Notes: generated from the letters alone by a model not told the origin. DNA of 64,000 nucleotides from Phyto melanocephala (GCA_941918925.1 OW799233.1:158066845-158130844), one strand, 5' to 3'; positions 1-12,807 are shown, counted from the first letter of the stretch. A program made the numbers and translations.

Positions 1-79
1 CTAAATTTCTAAATCTATTTGTTACAAACATAATGACAAAATTTATATGCACTAACAATTTTTTTGGTGGCGGGTATAA
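1..79 (-). mobile_element. Truncated end of a subtype-B short element
   Basis: The stretch ends in TTTTTTTGGTGGCGGGTATA and carries a TGTTACAAACATAATGACAAA motif variant. It matches the outer end of the full copy that finishes near 59791, where the same GTTACAAAC and AATGACAAA blocks precede GGTGGCGGGTATA. The window edge cuts off the rest. The sequence is diverged, so this is an old copy. Confidence 0.6.
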
Positions 80-328
80 AATGGTACTTCCTTTCAGCCT
101 CTCAATATTAGAATCTAATGAAAAGACTGGACCAGTAGAATACTTTAAAAAACTTAAAATCTAAGATGGCGTCTTAAATAAAATTGGGTCAAATATAGTA
201 TAATAATTACGGCTGCATCCCTTCAATCACCACAATTTTAAGTGAAAAGCTTGACCAGCAGATTACAGTAAAGTATGAAGAAGTGTAAAATTCAAGATGG
301 CATCTGAAACAAAAGGGCGGATAATATT
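80..328 (+). repeat. Diverged internal module of subtype C
   Basis: Two loosely repeated blocks each contain a run like GACCAGTAGAATAC followed by CAAGATGGC (near 162 and 293). The same pairing occurs in the subtype-C copy around 62940-63010 and, on the other strand, around 31690-31870. No coding signal is seen. Confidence 0.45.
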
Positions 329-1402
329 TATACCCTTCACAGTGAGTGTAAGGATACATATAGGTTTTCCATTCCATGTGAAATTTCTACTATACTATAT
401 GAAGTATATATTTGCTGAAAGCTTATGAATAGGGGAGTCGATTAAGCATTATCCGTCTGTCTGTATGTATGTTGAAATCATTTTTTTTCATTATTTCGAT
501 ATTGCCAAGATTAATGTAAGGTATCAAAATATTAGAAATATTTGAGAGCAGATCGGTATTCAAAAGCAGCATAATTGCCCCATAACTTTCTGAGATATGA
601 GCAAATAAACACGACTGCCTCTGTTTTTTTCCCATACAAATTTAAATTTTCCAGCCCTAACAAAATTTATAGTTTACCTATACATGCCTATAGAGATACT
701 CGTGAAAAATATTGGACAATTAAGTAAACAATCAGCCAAGTTATAGGCAAAAATTATTTGAAAAAATTTATTTATTTTTAATTTTAAAAATTTTTTTTAA
801 ACTCCTAAATAACACGCTCAAGATACCAAATTATAAGCCGTGATCTCTGAAATTATTTCTAAAAAACACTGACAAATCGGTATGGAATAAACTAAGATAT
901 AAGCACTAGAGTACAACTGCTTCGGTATTTTTTCTAAAACTTATAAACGAAAGTCGATATTCTGCAGTTTTTATTCAACCGAGAGAGCCAATATCAATGA
1001 ATGGGACATTGATGAGTTGACATTAATTTACGTCTCTAGAATACTTATCAAGTCCTAAAACTGCAAAAACATAAGATTGAATTATAGCAACAATTGATTC
1101 TAAAATTAATAATATAATTTGTGTAATAATTAATAATCTTCATAAAATTGTTGATATTGAAGATCCAGTATTTCCCAATAAAGTCATTAATAAATATCCA
1201 GCAATTATATTTGATGTTAGTCGCACTGCTAACGTTCCTGGTCGAATTCAGTTACTGATTGTTTCAATAAAAACTATAAAAGGTATTAAAATATGGTTAA
1301 CTATAAAAATAAAAAAATGTTGGGATCCTAGATTAAATGGCGAATGTCTGTGAAGGGTATTATCAGGTTCGACTCGGCCGAATAAAGCGGTCTTACTGGT
1401 TT
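329..1402 (+). mobile_element. Subtype-C short element, about 1.07 kb
   Basis: It opens with TATACCCTTCAC and closes with GTGAAGGGTAT, a GGTTCGACTCGGCCGAAT hairpin variant and TCTTACTGG. Other copies end in a similar hairpin and CTCTTACTTG. Shared internal landmarks are the TTCCATGTGAAATTTCTAC block, AAGTATATATTTGCTGAAAG and GAGTCGATTAAGC. The subterminal inverted repeats plus the 3' hairpin recall Helentron-associated non-autonomous elements; that class is an inference. No transposase is encoded. Confidence 0.6.
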
Positions 1403-3426
1403 ATATTTATATGTGTATGTTATCATGGTTGTTTTAAATTGTTTGCCACATTTAATTATGAACGACTACAAATGAGTGCGAGCGTTTGATCATCGTCACT
1501 GTATGTTGATAAAATACAAACAAATAATAAAAAATAATTAAAAAAAATTATAAAATATTTTTCCAAATCAGAATATTTTAATTCTTTCATAAATATTATC
1601 AAAGAAAATAAATCATTTTATATTATACTATATATGCTTCCTTGTCTAACGCATGATGTTATACGAGTGCATGGTAAATAAATATGAATAAAGAAACCAA
1701 CAACAAATTATATTTACAAAATTTTGTGAGCGAAATTATATGAGAGCCATTCGTATTGAAGAGAGCTGGTTCCAATGTTAGAACCCGCCATAAGAAATTT
1801 TGTTTGTACGTGATGCGCGTTCTATATGATTTATATTCTTTGATATTATCCATTAATACAGTGCGAGACAAATATGCGTAAGTGTTTGTCGGAATAACAC
1901 CGGGATCAGTGAGTGTAGCGTTTGGTTTTCTATAAACGAATTTCGGTACATCAGTTTAAAAAAAAAATTAATTTTAAATTTATCTGTCCAAAGTACATGA
2001 TTTCAATCATCAAAAAATAAAATTGGAAAATAAAATCATATAACAAACACTTATACATATTTGTCGGGCACTGTATTTCAATAGCTTCCGAGTGTAAATT
2101 ACTGAGTGTTTTTTTTTCATGTCTGGAGTATAATTAAATATAATCTAAAATAAATAAGTGATTTATATCATTTTTAATGTGTTTTTAAAATTTATATAAT
2201 TTTTTTAAGGTTTACCAATATTTACTCTTTTTAAATAGAGTTTCACAGAAAGCTTGTGGCATTTAAGCTTCTAGATTTTTTCTCCCTTATTTTCCTCGGG
2301 ATACTTTTGAGCTGTTTCGTCATCCTGCAAATAAATTTTCCTCCAATTGGCTTCTCTCAGTTGTCCATTCCTATATAAGTTTTTTTTTTGCTCTTAAGAT
2401 ATTTTAAAGGCAATTTTATGTTATTTTAATTCTTTTTATTCTTGATTTTACAACTTTTGTTCAAAAAAATAAGTGTTTACATATAAACACTCGTGCCTTT
2501 ATACACACATGTTTTGTTGCAACTTAAACCGATGGCTTTAACACAATAATCATATAAAACCGCCTTGTAGTCCTCCATGCACCGTTTTGAATAAGACAAA
2601 CAATAACTTACGCACACATTAACAGGCAGACATAACTGCGTTTACACTGCTGGCTGTAAAACGTATTGTTTAAATGTGTTAAGATCACACAAACAATTGC
2701 AGCAGAAATTCACCTCCTTATTTCATTAGGGTAGTTTCAAAAAAGGAAATTTTTCTTTATTTATTTTATACATTACTTTATGCATTAAATTATTCTTAAA
2801 TTCCCTAAAGAAAGATATTTCTTCCTTCAATATTATGACGAAAACTGAAAAATGTAACAAAGCTTATTTTAAAAGCTAAAAGCCTAATGTAGGTAGGCGT
2901 TTTTATATGACACGTATAAATAAATTAAGGCTTCCATAGAAAATCAGATTAATTATCCCTCTATAAAGCGTTGCTCAGATAAGTGAAAGGCAACTAAATT
3001 TCCATACATTTATTTGCAAAGATAATGCTGTGACATCTGCTGTTCCAGTAAAAAATTTGTTAATCGTTTTAGTCCCAAAAATCTTATTTAAAGTGTAAAG
3101 TCAATTCGCAATCGTATTCACAGTTTAGCAAATTTTCGAACACTTAATAAAAACCAAAATATTTTGTAACTTGTCAGGGAGCATATGTTTTGGAATATAT
3201 TCATGATGTAAGAAAAGAATCAACATCACAAAGAGGGAATGTTTCGGTGTGGGCACATTATTAAGTTTCTAAAAGATGGATGCGTAAAAACCTCTGTTGG
3301 CTTCACTTTTTTCAGAATAAAATGCCTCTTTTGGAAATAACCTTTATATTTTAACCCTAGACAAAAATGGTCTATAAGTAACGGCAGAAATATAGAAAAG
3401 CAAAATGTTCGCATTGAAGTTTGGGT
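1403..3426. other. AT-rich stretch, nothing recognised except one MITE
   Basis: Apart from the MITE at 1859-2073 I see no coding, RNA or repeat signal. ORFs here are short and low-complexity. Confidence 0.5.
1859..2073. mobile_element. Tc1-type MITE, 215 bp
   Basis: The ends are inverted repeats of about 35 bp that begin CAGTGCSMGACAAATATG and run into AAGTGTTTGT. TA dinucleotides at 1857-1858 and 2074-2075 fit the target duplication of IS630/Tc1/mariner transposons. The CAGTGC start is common in Tc1-like elements. The interior has no reading frame, so this is a non-autonomous derivative. Confidence 0.7.
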
Positions 3427-4339
3427 TTTTATACCCTTCACCTGTGGTGCACAAGGATATATATAGCTTTGTCATTCCGTGTGAAATTTCTACAATTTTC
3501 ATTTCCGACCCCATAAAGTATATATTTTCTGAAAGCTTATGAATAGAGTAGTCGATTAACCCTGACCGTCTGTCCGTGTGTTGGTTGAATCAACTTTTGG
3601 AAGCAACCATATGTTCTTCAGATCTGCTTACGGTTTCAATCTTTTGGAAATATCCGGGAATAAATCACTATTGAAATTCAGTACAATCGCTCCATAACTT
3701 TCTGAGATATGAGCAAATAAACTCGACTGCCTCTGTTTTTTTCTATATTTTTACCACCAAAATTAAAATTGTTCAGCCATAGAATAATTTATAGGTACGT
3801 GTGATACTATTTGTAGATATAATATGCCACTTGAGATATTCGTGAAAAATTTTGGATAAAGCGGGCTCTAATCGGTAAAGTTATAGACAAAAATATGTTT
3901 TTAAAAATATATATTCCAAAAATTTTCAAACGAAAATCAATTTTTTCAGCTTCTGGACAACCGAGAGTGTCAATAATAAAAAAAAATTAAAATTCATGTT
4001 GGGCGCCACTACAAAATTGCGGACAATAAATTTATATATGGGCCAAATCTGATATTTTAAAATGTAATTTCTATACCCCTTAATATTGGTATCAAATGAA
4101 GAACCTTGACCAGAAGAATACAGTAAATTATTGAAAAATGTAAAATCCAATCCAAAAACAAAAATGTTTTAACCCCATCAATATGAATATCAAATAAAAG
4201 AGCTTGACTAGTAGAATACAGATAACTTCGTAACATGAAATATAGCTTAAGCTACGATGTAAGATTATACCTATGTACATAATGGTTAAGGGTATTATCA
4301 GATTCGGAAAGACCGAATATAGCACTCTTACTTGTTTTT
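3427..4339 (+). mobile_element. Subtype-C short element, 0.9 kb
   Basis: It starts with TATACCCTTCACCTGTGGTG and ends with GGGTATTATCAGATTCGG, a degraded hairpin and CACTCTTACTTG. The internal CCGACCCCATAAAGTATATA and GACCGTCTGTCCGTGTG blocks are shared with the other copies. It is in the same orientation as the copy at 329-1402. Confidence 0.65.
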
Positions 4340-5789
4340 ATTCGTTTTGCAAGTGTGGTGGCTTATACCTTTTATTAGATGTCACTATAAAAACAAATTC
4401 CAGTACATCTAAAAAATAGAAACACTAATAGGTATTCTTTAAACACTTCTGTTATGCAAAATTATAAAAAAAAGTTGCAGTTACTACTTTTAAACGTTTG
4501 AAAATGCTTATTTTTAAAAAGTCTTGAAAATAACACTGTTGCTGGGTTTTTACCATGAATCCTTTATGTTTGCGGTAATGTTTTGCATACATAAGTATAA
4601 ACGAGCAACCTAATTTGAATATTTTTAAGGAGAAATTTTTAAATATCTATAGAATGACAAACTGATAGAAAAAGGCCAAAAAAGGCTAAATTCATTTTTC
4701 TCCGACTAAAAAGGATTAAAAAAGGCTAAGAGTAGCCTCAAAAAGGAAAAATTGGCAATGCTGTGTTGCCAACTACGGATCTAAAGTCACCTTTTAGTGA
4801 CTTTTAAAGTAATTGTAAATAAACTTTTTTTTATATTGAACTACTTGCTGGTATCTAATGCCATATTCATTTCTTTGCGTCTCTGCATATGTTGGTCAAT
4901 ACAATAGAGTCAACAACAACAGCGTAATAGGTACATCACATCATAACACTAACACTAGGGAGGCAAACAAAAAACTTCACATTCAAAAATGTGCTTCACT
5001 AAATTAGAAGATCAATTTAGATTTTTTCTACAGTTAATAATGGTCTTCTGATGTTCACTTGTTCTAAACTTTCTTATGTACGTCAAAAAATATCTCTATT
5101 GTCTACATCAACACAACACTGAGCTATCCTAATGTTGTGTGTTGCATTCAAAAACATATGTATCTACACATACATGCATACATACATACATATATTGGCG
5201 CATGCATGATGCCAACACACATTCATTGAAAACAATGTCAAGCCAGTTTTCCTATTGTTTCGGTTATTGCATGATGAAAGACAACCATAAGAACAATAAC
5301 TCAATTTAAAGGCTAAATAACTTTGAAAAGGTACAGAAAAAAACTAAAAAAAAAAAACAACAATAAGAACAATACGAACATTACCCACTACATAAAAAAC
5401 ACTCTAAACAACTCTTCTCAGTCTCTTTGCTGCCGTTATTGTGTTAATATTTACAAATATTTTTGTTGTCGGTTGGTCTGTAAATAGTTTGTCTGTACTA
5501 AAAACATAACTGTAAATGTAATAGGAATTAAAGAAGAAAACAAAAAACAACAACAGAAGCAAGTAAAATTGACATGCAATGGGTATATTAAGAAAGTACT
5601 AAAGGGGTTAGGAACCGTACTATTTAGAAAATTTTTGAGATTAGCGTTTTGTAACAGCAGTAACAGAGTAAATTAATACTTTTAAATATATTGTCTACTT
5701 TTTCGCAAAAACAAAAAATAATAAGAATTTTCAGATCTTCAGCTCACATCTTATTTAATACAATTTAATATTTTTTGTTTGTAAGACCT
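4340..5789. other. AT-rich stretch without recognised genes
   Basis: It contains a run of AAAAAGGCTAAA-like words (4671-4747) and a short CATACATACATA microsatellite near 5170-5200. Nothing coding is supported. Confidence 0.5.
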
Positions 5790-6721
5790 AGGGCCATTGT
5801 TACAACTTGCCGACAAAGTTAATGTTAATAAAAGGTTACTTTTGTTAACGTGAGCAATAAACTGACCATTTTTCGTTATTACAACCTGCCTGTAAAATAA
5901 ATTGAGAAAATATGGTAACTTTTAATCAGAGTACGAAAACAAACAAAAGGAAACGTTTCCAATAGTTTTGTTTCGATCATTTTAGAGAGGGAAAACAAAA
6001 CGAAACAAAACCCAGTATAACGGTACATGCATTTTGTTTTGTATTGTTTTGTACTATGAGTGCAAACAAAACCAGAATCGAAAAGTACTCAACTTCAATA
6101 TGTAACATGCAAAACAATACAGTACAATACTTTCTGCAAACGTTTCAAAACGTTTGCTGATTGATTTGCTCTTTACATGAAAAAATCTACATGTTTATTG
6201 CTGCTGTTGTTGGGAATTTTTTAACATTTTACCTACCTACATTAATTTTATGATCCTAATAACGATATGAAGTCACTGACTATAGTTTGCGAATTGGTAA
6301 TGGTGCATTGTTATTATGATTGTTATAATCTTTTTGTTCTGCAAACGTTTGCAAACGTTTCATTCTTGTTTCGTACTCAAACGAAACATACCGTCAAAGC
6401 AATGCCTAAGTACAAAACCCGAATTGTTTTGTTTATGCTCTTTTGCATTGAAAAGTTTGTGGTTTTGTTTTGCTCGCAAACAAAACGATTCATGAAAATT
6501 GAAAAGTTTCTGACTTAGATGATTTGTACTGTGTTTCGTTTCGTTTGTTTTCGTTCACTGCTTTTAATTATAAACCTCACGTTAAAAGTTAAAGGTAGAG
6601 TGATCTTTTCTTTAACTTATCGGACACTTTTAGGTTAAAGTGAAATTGTAATAACGAAAAACTAGTTATTTGTCCGATAACATCCTAACTTTAGTTATCG
6701 GTAAGTTATAATAATGGCCCT
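5790..6721. mobile_element. Family-E element with GGGCCATT inverted ends, copy 1
   Basis: The ends are inverted: AGGGCCATTGTTACAACTT on the left and, reverse-complemented, AGGGCCATTATTATAACTT on the right. A second copy is at 25833-28033. Once the nested hAT MITE (5927-6560) is removed, only about 300 bp of non-coding sequence remains, so this is a MITE. It carries internal GTTAATGTTAAT and TTATCGG blocks. The superfamily is not clear. Confidence 0.6.
5927..6560. mobile_element. Nested hAT MITE, 634 bp, with 8-bp target duplication
   Basis: The terminal repeats are CAGAGTACGAAAACAAAC and CAGTGAACGAAAACAAAC. They are flanked by perfect 8-bp duplications CTTTTAAT at 5919-5926 and 6561-6568. 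CAG ends with 8-bp duplications are diagnostic of hAT transposons. The interior is rich in subterminal words (AAACAAAACGAAAC, CAAACGTTT) on both strands, as expected for transposase binding sites. No transposase is present. It inserted into the family-E element, so it is younger than that element. Confidence 0.85.
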
Positions 6722-6930
6722 TATAGTAACAAAACTAAGAGACTAAGAGAAAAGAGTGTGACACCATTTTAAGACAAGTGATTACAGTTTTACAAAAATT
6801 TGATAGGATTTATATTTACAATGATATGATTAACAGTTTCAAGACAGTTTGACATAAACGCATCCAGTTTGTAAGTAATTTTAAACAAAATATTTCCACG
6901 CACTCTATATCAGGTGCTAACTTCAGATTA

Positions 6931-7681
6931 TTTTTATACCCTTCACACAGTGAAAAAGGGTATATATAGGTTTGTCATTCCGTGTGAAATTTCTACAATT
7001 TTCGATTCCGACCCCATAAAGTATATATTTTCTGAAAGCTTATGAATAGGGGAGTCGATTAAGCCCTGTCAGTCTGTCCGTCTGACCGTCTGTCCGTGTG
7101 TATGTTGAAATCAACTTTTTGAAGCCCCCCGACATAGGTTGGACCCGGGTAAGGTATTAAAATATCAGAAATATTCGGGAGTAGATCGCTATTGAAAATC
7201 AGAAACATCGGTACATAAACAACTGAGATATGAGCAAAAACCCACGACCACCTCGATTACAACATACATACATACAAACGTGTATACTGGTTAGAGAAAA
7301 CGTGGCATCGAATCCCAGCTGAGCCAAAAAATTTTTTTTTTATTTTTTTTATATTTTTTTTATATTTTTATTATTTTTTTTAATATTTTTTTATTTTAAT
7401 ATTTTTTGTTTGTTTTATATTAATTATATATATTTTAATTATTTTTTAAAAATTATTTTTTTAATTTTTTTCTTAATTTTTTAAATGTTTTTTTTTAATA
7501 TTTTTTTTTATGTTTTTTTTTAACATACATACGTAAATTTATAATTTTACAATGGGATGTTTTTATATATGTATGTTTTTTATATGTATGTACGTATATC
7601 ATATGGAATGGTGATACTGTTATTGCATGACTACACGTTGTAAGATTCGGCACGGCAGAATATAGCGCTCTTACTTGTTTT
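6931..7681 (+). mobile_element. Subtype-A short element, copy 1
   Basis: It starts with TTTTTATACCCTTCACACAG and ends with GATTCGGCACGGCAGAATATAG and CTCTTACTTG. It contains the CTGTCCGTCTGACCGTCTGT block, a tRNA-like patch (CTGGTTAGAG ... CATCGAATCCCAGC, 7290-7320) and a roughly 200-bp T-rich tract. Five near-relatives lie elsewhere in the window. No protein-coding capacity is credible. Confidence 0.75.
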
Positions 7682-8390
7682 AACCTGAAATTAATTAAAT
7701 AATAGATAAATTAAATGAAAATAAATAATAGATTCAATTCTATCGGCTTAAATCCAAAGCATTGATAATTTGAACGAAGCGCTTTTTTTAGACGCGTTTT
7801 TCTCAATAACTTCTTTTCGGCGCAGAGGTCCCTTTTCGTATTAGTCTGTTAGAATTTATAATCTATAGACAAAAAACTAAATAAATTAAATAAATAAATA
7901 AAAAAATTCTACGATTCTTTATAGCATTAAAATTAATAAAAACACGATTATAAAAAAGTTTTTATTATTTCTGCAGGTATTTTGAATTATGTGAGGGACA
8001 AGTTTTCAAACATAGTCCTTACATGTAGTTGTGCTATAAAATTCCAATTGTCTCTAAAACAACTGCGTATCAGAGACTGACATCAATCGCACTCAAATGG
8101 CAATTTTTTGTCTTAGGAAAAATTAATATTGAGCTAGCAATACGCACCAACTAAATGAAAGGTGTTATTGCATGATTCAATTTAGCATGTCTTTTGCTGC
8201 AAAATGCTTGTTTGTTGATTGAAAATTCTGAACACTCCAACCAATCATAAAAGCAGTAAGTTTGTTTGAGTATTTCACTGTTGAAATGTTTACGAACAAA
8301 AGAAAAACAATAACACGATTGCAATGAAAAATAATGCAATTTCTCGTACATTTTTAATAAAATATACTACTTAGAAGCATTCTTGTTGTT
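7682..8390. other. AT-rich spacer
   Basis: No gene or repeat is recognised. A weak acceptor-plus-donor juxtaposition (CTGCAG then GTATTT) occurs at 7977/7978; see the rejected list. Confidence 0.5.
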
Positions 8391-11122
8391 TTTTATACCC
8401 GCCACCAAAAAAATGGTGGGGGTATATTCATTTTGTCATTCCGTTTGTAACACATCGAAATATCCATTTTAGACCCCATAAAGTATATATATTCTAAATG
8501 GTGGTTTGATTTTATGACGATCTAGCTATGTCCGTCCGTCTGTCCGTCTGTTGAAAGCACGATAGAGGTCGCACCGAAAAAGCTAGGGGGCTCAAATTTT
8601 GCCAGAATCTTTCTTATAGACAAGGTTTGTTTGGTATTGAAAATGGGCTAAATCGGAATATTAGGAAGAGAGTTATAGCTCGAAAAGCAAGAGTAGGTCG
8701 AAAAAACCGTGTCCTTCGAACATCGAATAAAATGGAATTGTGTTCAAACGCATTAATGTAGACTCATGAAACTTCGAATATATATTTCCTGAGTAAAAAC
8801 AATATTTTTCCCCGAAAATTATCTAAATCTATGCATAAGGGGAGGAGTTATCGATCAAAATGTACGAAAATTTATACCGCACAGTGTATTTTTCGGTATA
8901 TTTAAAAACAAAAACGTCATAAAAGCAACAAAATTGGATGTACGACTCTGAAATTTTGCACACTTTGCTTTTTGGTGAGACGCTTTTTTGTAGCGGAAAA
9001 TCAATGTGCCACGCCCACTTTAACGCCCACCTCCCATATAACGTTTCACCTAAAATTCATATAATTTCTCTATTAATAAAGATTTTGGAATAATAAAGGG
9101 CTATATTGAAACACCTAAGTTGTACTCATTCGCAAAAATAACTTTGACACGCCTACTATAACGTCCACTTCTCACGTTATCTACCGTTAATGAAATTTAA
9201 AAGCTCATAAAACCGCCAAACTTAGAGGTATGATGATAAAATTTGCTACGTATATCCCCCTAGGCAATTTCATTACTATGCCAAAAAATTAAGGTGCCAC
9301 GCCCACTTTTACGCCCACCTCCCATATAACGTTTTACCTAAAATTCATATAATTTCTCTATTAATAAAGATTTTGGAATAATAAAGGACTATATTGAAAC
9401 ACCTAAGTTGTATTCATTAGCAAAAACAATTTTGACACGCCTACTATAACGCCCACTTTCACTTTTAAATTGTGTCCAGACGCATAAACGTAGTCATGAA
9501 ACTTCGAATATATATTTATCGAGTCAAAAGAATATTTATCCCTGAAAATCGCTTAAATCTATGAATTAGGAAAAGAGTTATAGATAAAAATGTATGAAAA
9601 TGTATACCGCACAGTGTATATTTCAAATTTAAAACGTAATAAAACTGACAAAACTATATGTACGATTCTGAAATTTTGCAAACATGGTTTTTTGGTCAAA
9701 GTCTTCGTTATAACGGAAAATAGATGTGCCACGCACACTTTTTTCCTTAAATTTTTATAAAAATATATTAGTCATATATATTAGCATTTATTCATCTTAC
9801 ACTGTGCCATTTATTGTAATGTAGCTAAATATAAGATAAAGATGATAAGATAGATGACTCTACTAGCAACTACTAGATGGCATGCTAACAACTTATGCTT
9901 ATGTTCTCCTTAAATTATGCTCTATTAAAAATGGGAATTTAGGAAAATTTTGACCTAAGTCAAAAAAAATTGTCTCTAAACATTATGAACAATTTATTTT
10001 CATGTACTAATGGCTAACAAATTTTAAAATTATACAAAACTTATTTCGTTTGAAAATCTTTTAAAAGCAAAATGTTATAGAAGTTTAAAAATCAAAATCT
10101 TACTAATAAATTTCCCGTTTTAGAAAAATGTAGAGAATGTATATTTTAAATCACCCTATGGCCCTTAAAATGTAACCTTAAATTCACTTTCTTCCTCTTA
10201 AATTCATGTAAATTCTCTATGAATAAAGATTTTGGAATACTAAAGGACTATATTGAAATATCTAAGTTATGTTTATTAGCAGAAACTTTATTGACACGAG
10301 TATTTTAACGGCCACTTTCATTGAAAGACTAAATTTACGAAAACATTTTACCAGCATACCGAAGTTATAATGGGTGGTTTTATTTTAAGGGACTATGTTG
10401 ATTTTGAATAAAATTATTATGAAATTATTATCATTTATTTTTATAATGATAATATTTGTATGCTTCAATTATGTATGGAACAAAATATCGGCCAAATGGC
10501 CCCCCAACCTAAGCGGCACACCACGATCCGATAGTCCAAATTTTCAATGACACTGTTGATGCTCGATTGTTGGGCACGATGATGAGTCGAGGTTGCTTGC
10601 TCTTTTGCCACGTTATCATGAAAAACAGCAATGTTTCCCATTCAACGAACTAAGACGGCATTCACAGATGTTTTCACATTTCATACAGACCTGCTTTGCA
10701 GACATTTAAATATTTTTTACAATTCTCACGGTTGTGGACGAACTCGAACGATTATGTTGACCAAAAGAATCACGAAGTGCACAAAATGCATTTTGATTTG
10801 AACGCCCATTTTTATAAAAATCTTTAATATTTAAAAGCGTTGCTCGATTGCGTATCTTTCCACGGTTTAAATTGAGTTAGTCTGAGATTGAGAAATGTCA
10901 AATGAAATGCAGAAAACAAATTTAAAGACTAGCTGTAGTACACCTTCAACATGGGCCCTTAAAATTTAACCACCCTCTACAAAGAAAGTGATACATATTT
11001 TATTATAAAGAGATTATTCTATAGCGATTAGCAAAATAACAAATATTGTGCTTTAAATGTACACAAAATTGGTGGTGGGTATAAAAGATTCGGCACAGCC
11101 GAATATAGTGCTCTTACTTGTT
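8391..11122 (+). mobile_element. Subtype-B element, 2.7 kb, copy 1
   Basis: It opens with TTTATACCCGCCACC and closes with GGTGGTGGGTATAAAAG, the hairpin ATTCGGCACAGCCGAAT and GTGCTCTTACTTG. This 3' end is shared with subtypes A and C. Internally it has about two units of the 288-bp repeat (anchors CGCCCACCTCCCATATAACG at 9023 and 9312) and a second diverged pass of the outer region (about 9460-9740). A deleted mariner sits near the 3' end. The sister copy is at 57277-59791 on the other strand. No reading frame of useful length exists, so it is non-autonomous. Confidence 0.75.
10370..10977 (-). mobile_element. Internally deleted mariner inside subtype B
   Basis: The inverted ends read ATGGGTGGTTTTATTTTAAG and GAGGGTGGTTAAATTTTAAG, flanked by TA. 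On the minus strand broken frames give a mariner N-terminal pattern (NGRSNQNAFCALRDSFGQHN), then QATSTHHRAQQSSI as in the mariner linker, then a C-terminal WPIF/ATFCSIH-like tail. The catalytic core is missing. Part of the same mariner is present in the sister element (57430-57830), so it entered before subtype B copied itself. Confidence 0.65.
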
Positions 11123-11224
11123 ATTTATTAGTACTAAAACGTATGTTTGACTAGTAATGATTATTATTAATTATTAAGAAAAAAAAAAATTGTTTACAAA
11201 ATATCAGCTTCAAAAGTAAAGAAA

Positions 11225-11670
11225 CAAAATTATAGTAATTTTTCAAAGTAAATTTTATATTGTTCTGGAAGCAGGCAACATGTTAGTTAAGTCCACATTA
11301 CAACCGTATTTGGTACCAATGCCGAGGAGAGATTGGACGGTTTTTTTAAAACCTCCACCTTCTACAGTTAAAAATCGGCGACAGTCCTCCACAACCCATT
11401 GCGAACACGCTATCAAAAAACCTTCTTTATCTAGATTACTTACTTTTTTTTCAGACAACAGTGCGATTTCGTACGTCATAACACTTGTGGCGGACGAGAT
11501 TGGATGTTTGTCTTCCATTAAATTTTCAAATACGATTGTATTTTTCGCAAATTACCACTCCTTCAATAATTTTACCGTCCCCATTTTCAATGTGGAACAA
11601 AAAATTTCCAAATTTTACTCTTACTATTTCCCTCTCTTAAGTGAAAAACACCAATTTCAATATTTTTAAC
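11225..11670 (-). pseudogene. hAT transposase N-terminal fragment (BED finger plus start of hAT domain)
   Basis: Read on the minus strand, the upstream part gives SKSKIWKFFVPH, then after a frame change IENGDGKIIEGVVICEKYN. This is the spacing and wording of a BED zinc finger in hobo/Hermes-like transposases. A stop and a further frame change follow. The next 87 codons (11518 down to 11255) contain FLIACSQWVVEDCRRFLTV and EGGGFKKTVQSLLGIGTKYG, then LPASRTI, the conserved segment that precedes the catalytic region in hAT proteins. The RNase-H-like core and the C-terminal dimerisation domain are absent. No terminal repeats were found, so it is an orphan fragment. The family call rests on motif memory. 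Confidence 0.6.
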
Positions 11671-12773
11671 AATTACTGAATTCATTTTTTTAAAATATTT
11701 ACAGTTAATAACAAATAATAAAAAACACTATTTTAGTCAGAAGAGTTGAGCTTTAATGAATCATTTGAGTATTTTGTATACAAAGGAATGTTCTGTATGT
11801 TGTTATTGCTAATGGTATCGAAAAAAATATTAAGTAATAAACAATGCATTTACAAAAGCAAACTCTACAAGCAATACAATTGCTACTGTTGATTACTGAA
11901 AAAAAAAACAAAAGCAATAAAAATAGGAGTAGTCAGTAAAATTGAATTAACTCATGTCATTCTCTGCTGCGTATGCAGTTTTTCATTTTAAAATCTTCTA
12001 TCGTTTTTGCAGAACTTTCAGTTTCTGAAGGACACAATATATGAAACATTTAGAATTTGCACGTCGTTAGATTTAGGAACTGTTGCAAACGATTTGTGAA
12101 TAAGTACATTATCGGTTTTTTTTTAATTTTGTAAACACTTTTAAAAATGCGGTATGATAAATTTTACAAAGAATTTTATTTTGTTTCTAAAATTTTTTTT
12201 ATATTTATTGTTATAAAATATTGATTACATATTTATATAAAAAAATTTTATTTCGTGTCCTTAGAAAATTTTAGATCCTATAAAAAGGACATAAGATCAG
12301 AAATCAGATTAATGTAATTTTTTCATATTAACCTAAAAAGTGGATTTTTGTTACACTGTGTGCAAGAACGTTTCTTTAAAGTTGCTACTTAAACAAGTCA
12401 TTTGATTAGTAAATTTGTCAACGAATTTTAAAAACAACATACATCATTGTCCTAATTATTATCCATACACAATTAGAAAGTTTCCCTGACATATGCTCTT
12501 ATAATTACAAACATGTACTTGAAAGTATTTCACAAGCTCTGATCTCAACTTTATTTCCTTTTTTTAATTCGTAAGTTTTTTTTTTGCCAGATTCATTCTC
12601 TTTACTGTTGTATTTTGTTACTCTAACTAGTTGCTGTTGTCTTTGATTATTACTTTTATTTTCAAGTGAATCAAACAATAACAAACCAACTAGAATAAAA
12701 ACAAACAAACAAATAACCTGACATTTAAAAAAACAAACTCAAAGGACCTGTAATAAATAAGTGAATGGTTGAC

Positions 12774-12807
12774 TGACAGACAGACAGACAGACAGGCAGA
12801 CAGATAG
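12774..12807. repeat. (GACA)n microsatellite
   Basis: About seven GACA units with one GGCA variant. Confidence 0.9.

Noticed and set aside
7971..7983. Second recursive splice site (CTGCAG|GTATTT)
   Set aside because: The pyrimidine tract is interrupted and GTATTT is a poor donor; expected often by chance in AT-rich DNA.
11280..11669. 129-codon plus-strand frame
   Set aside because: It is the antisense shadow of the hAT transposase fragment on the minus strand.
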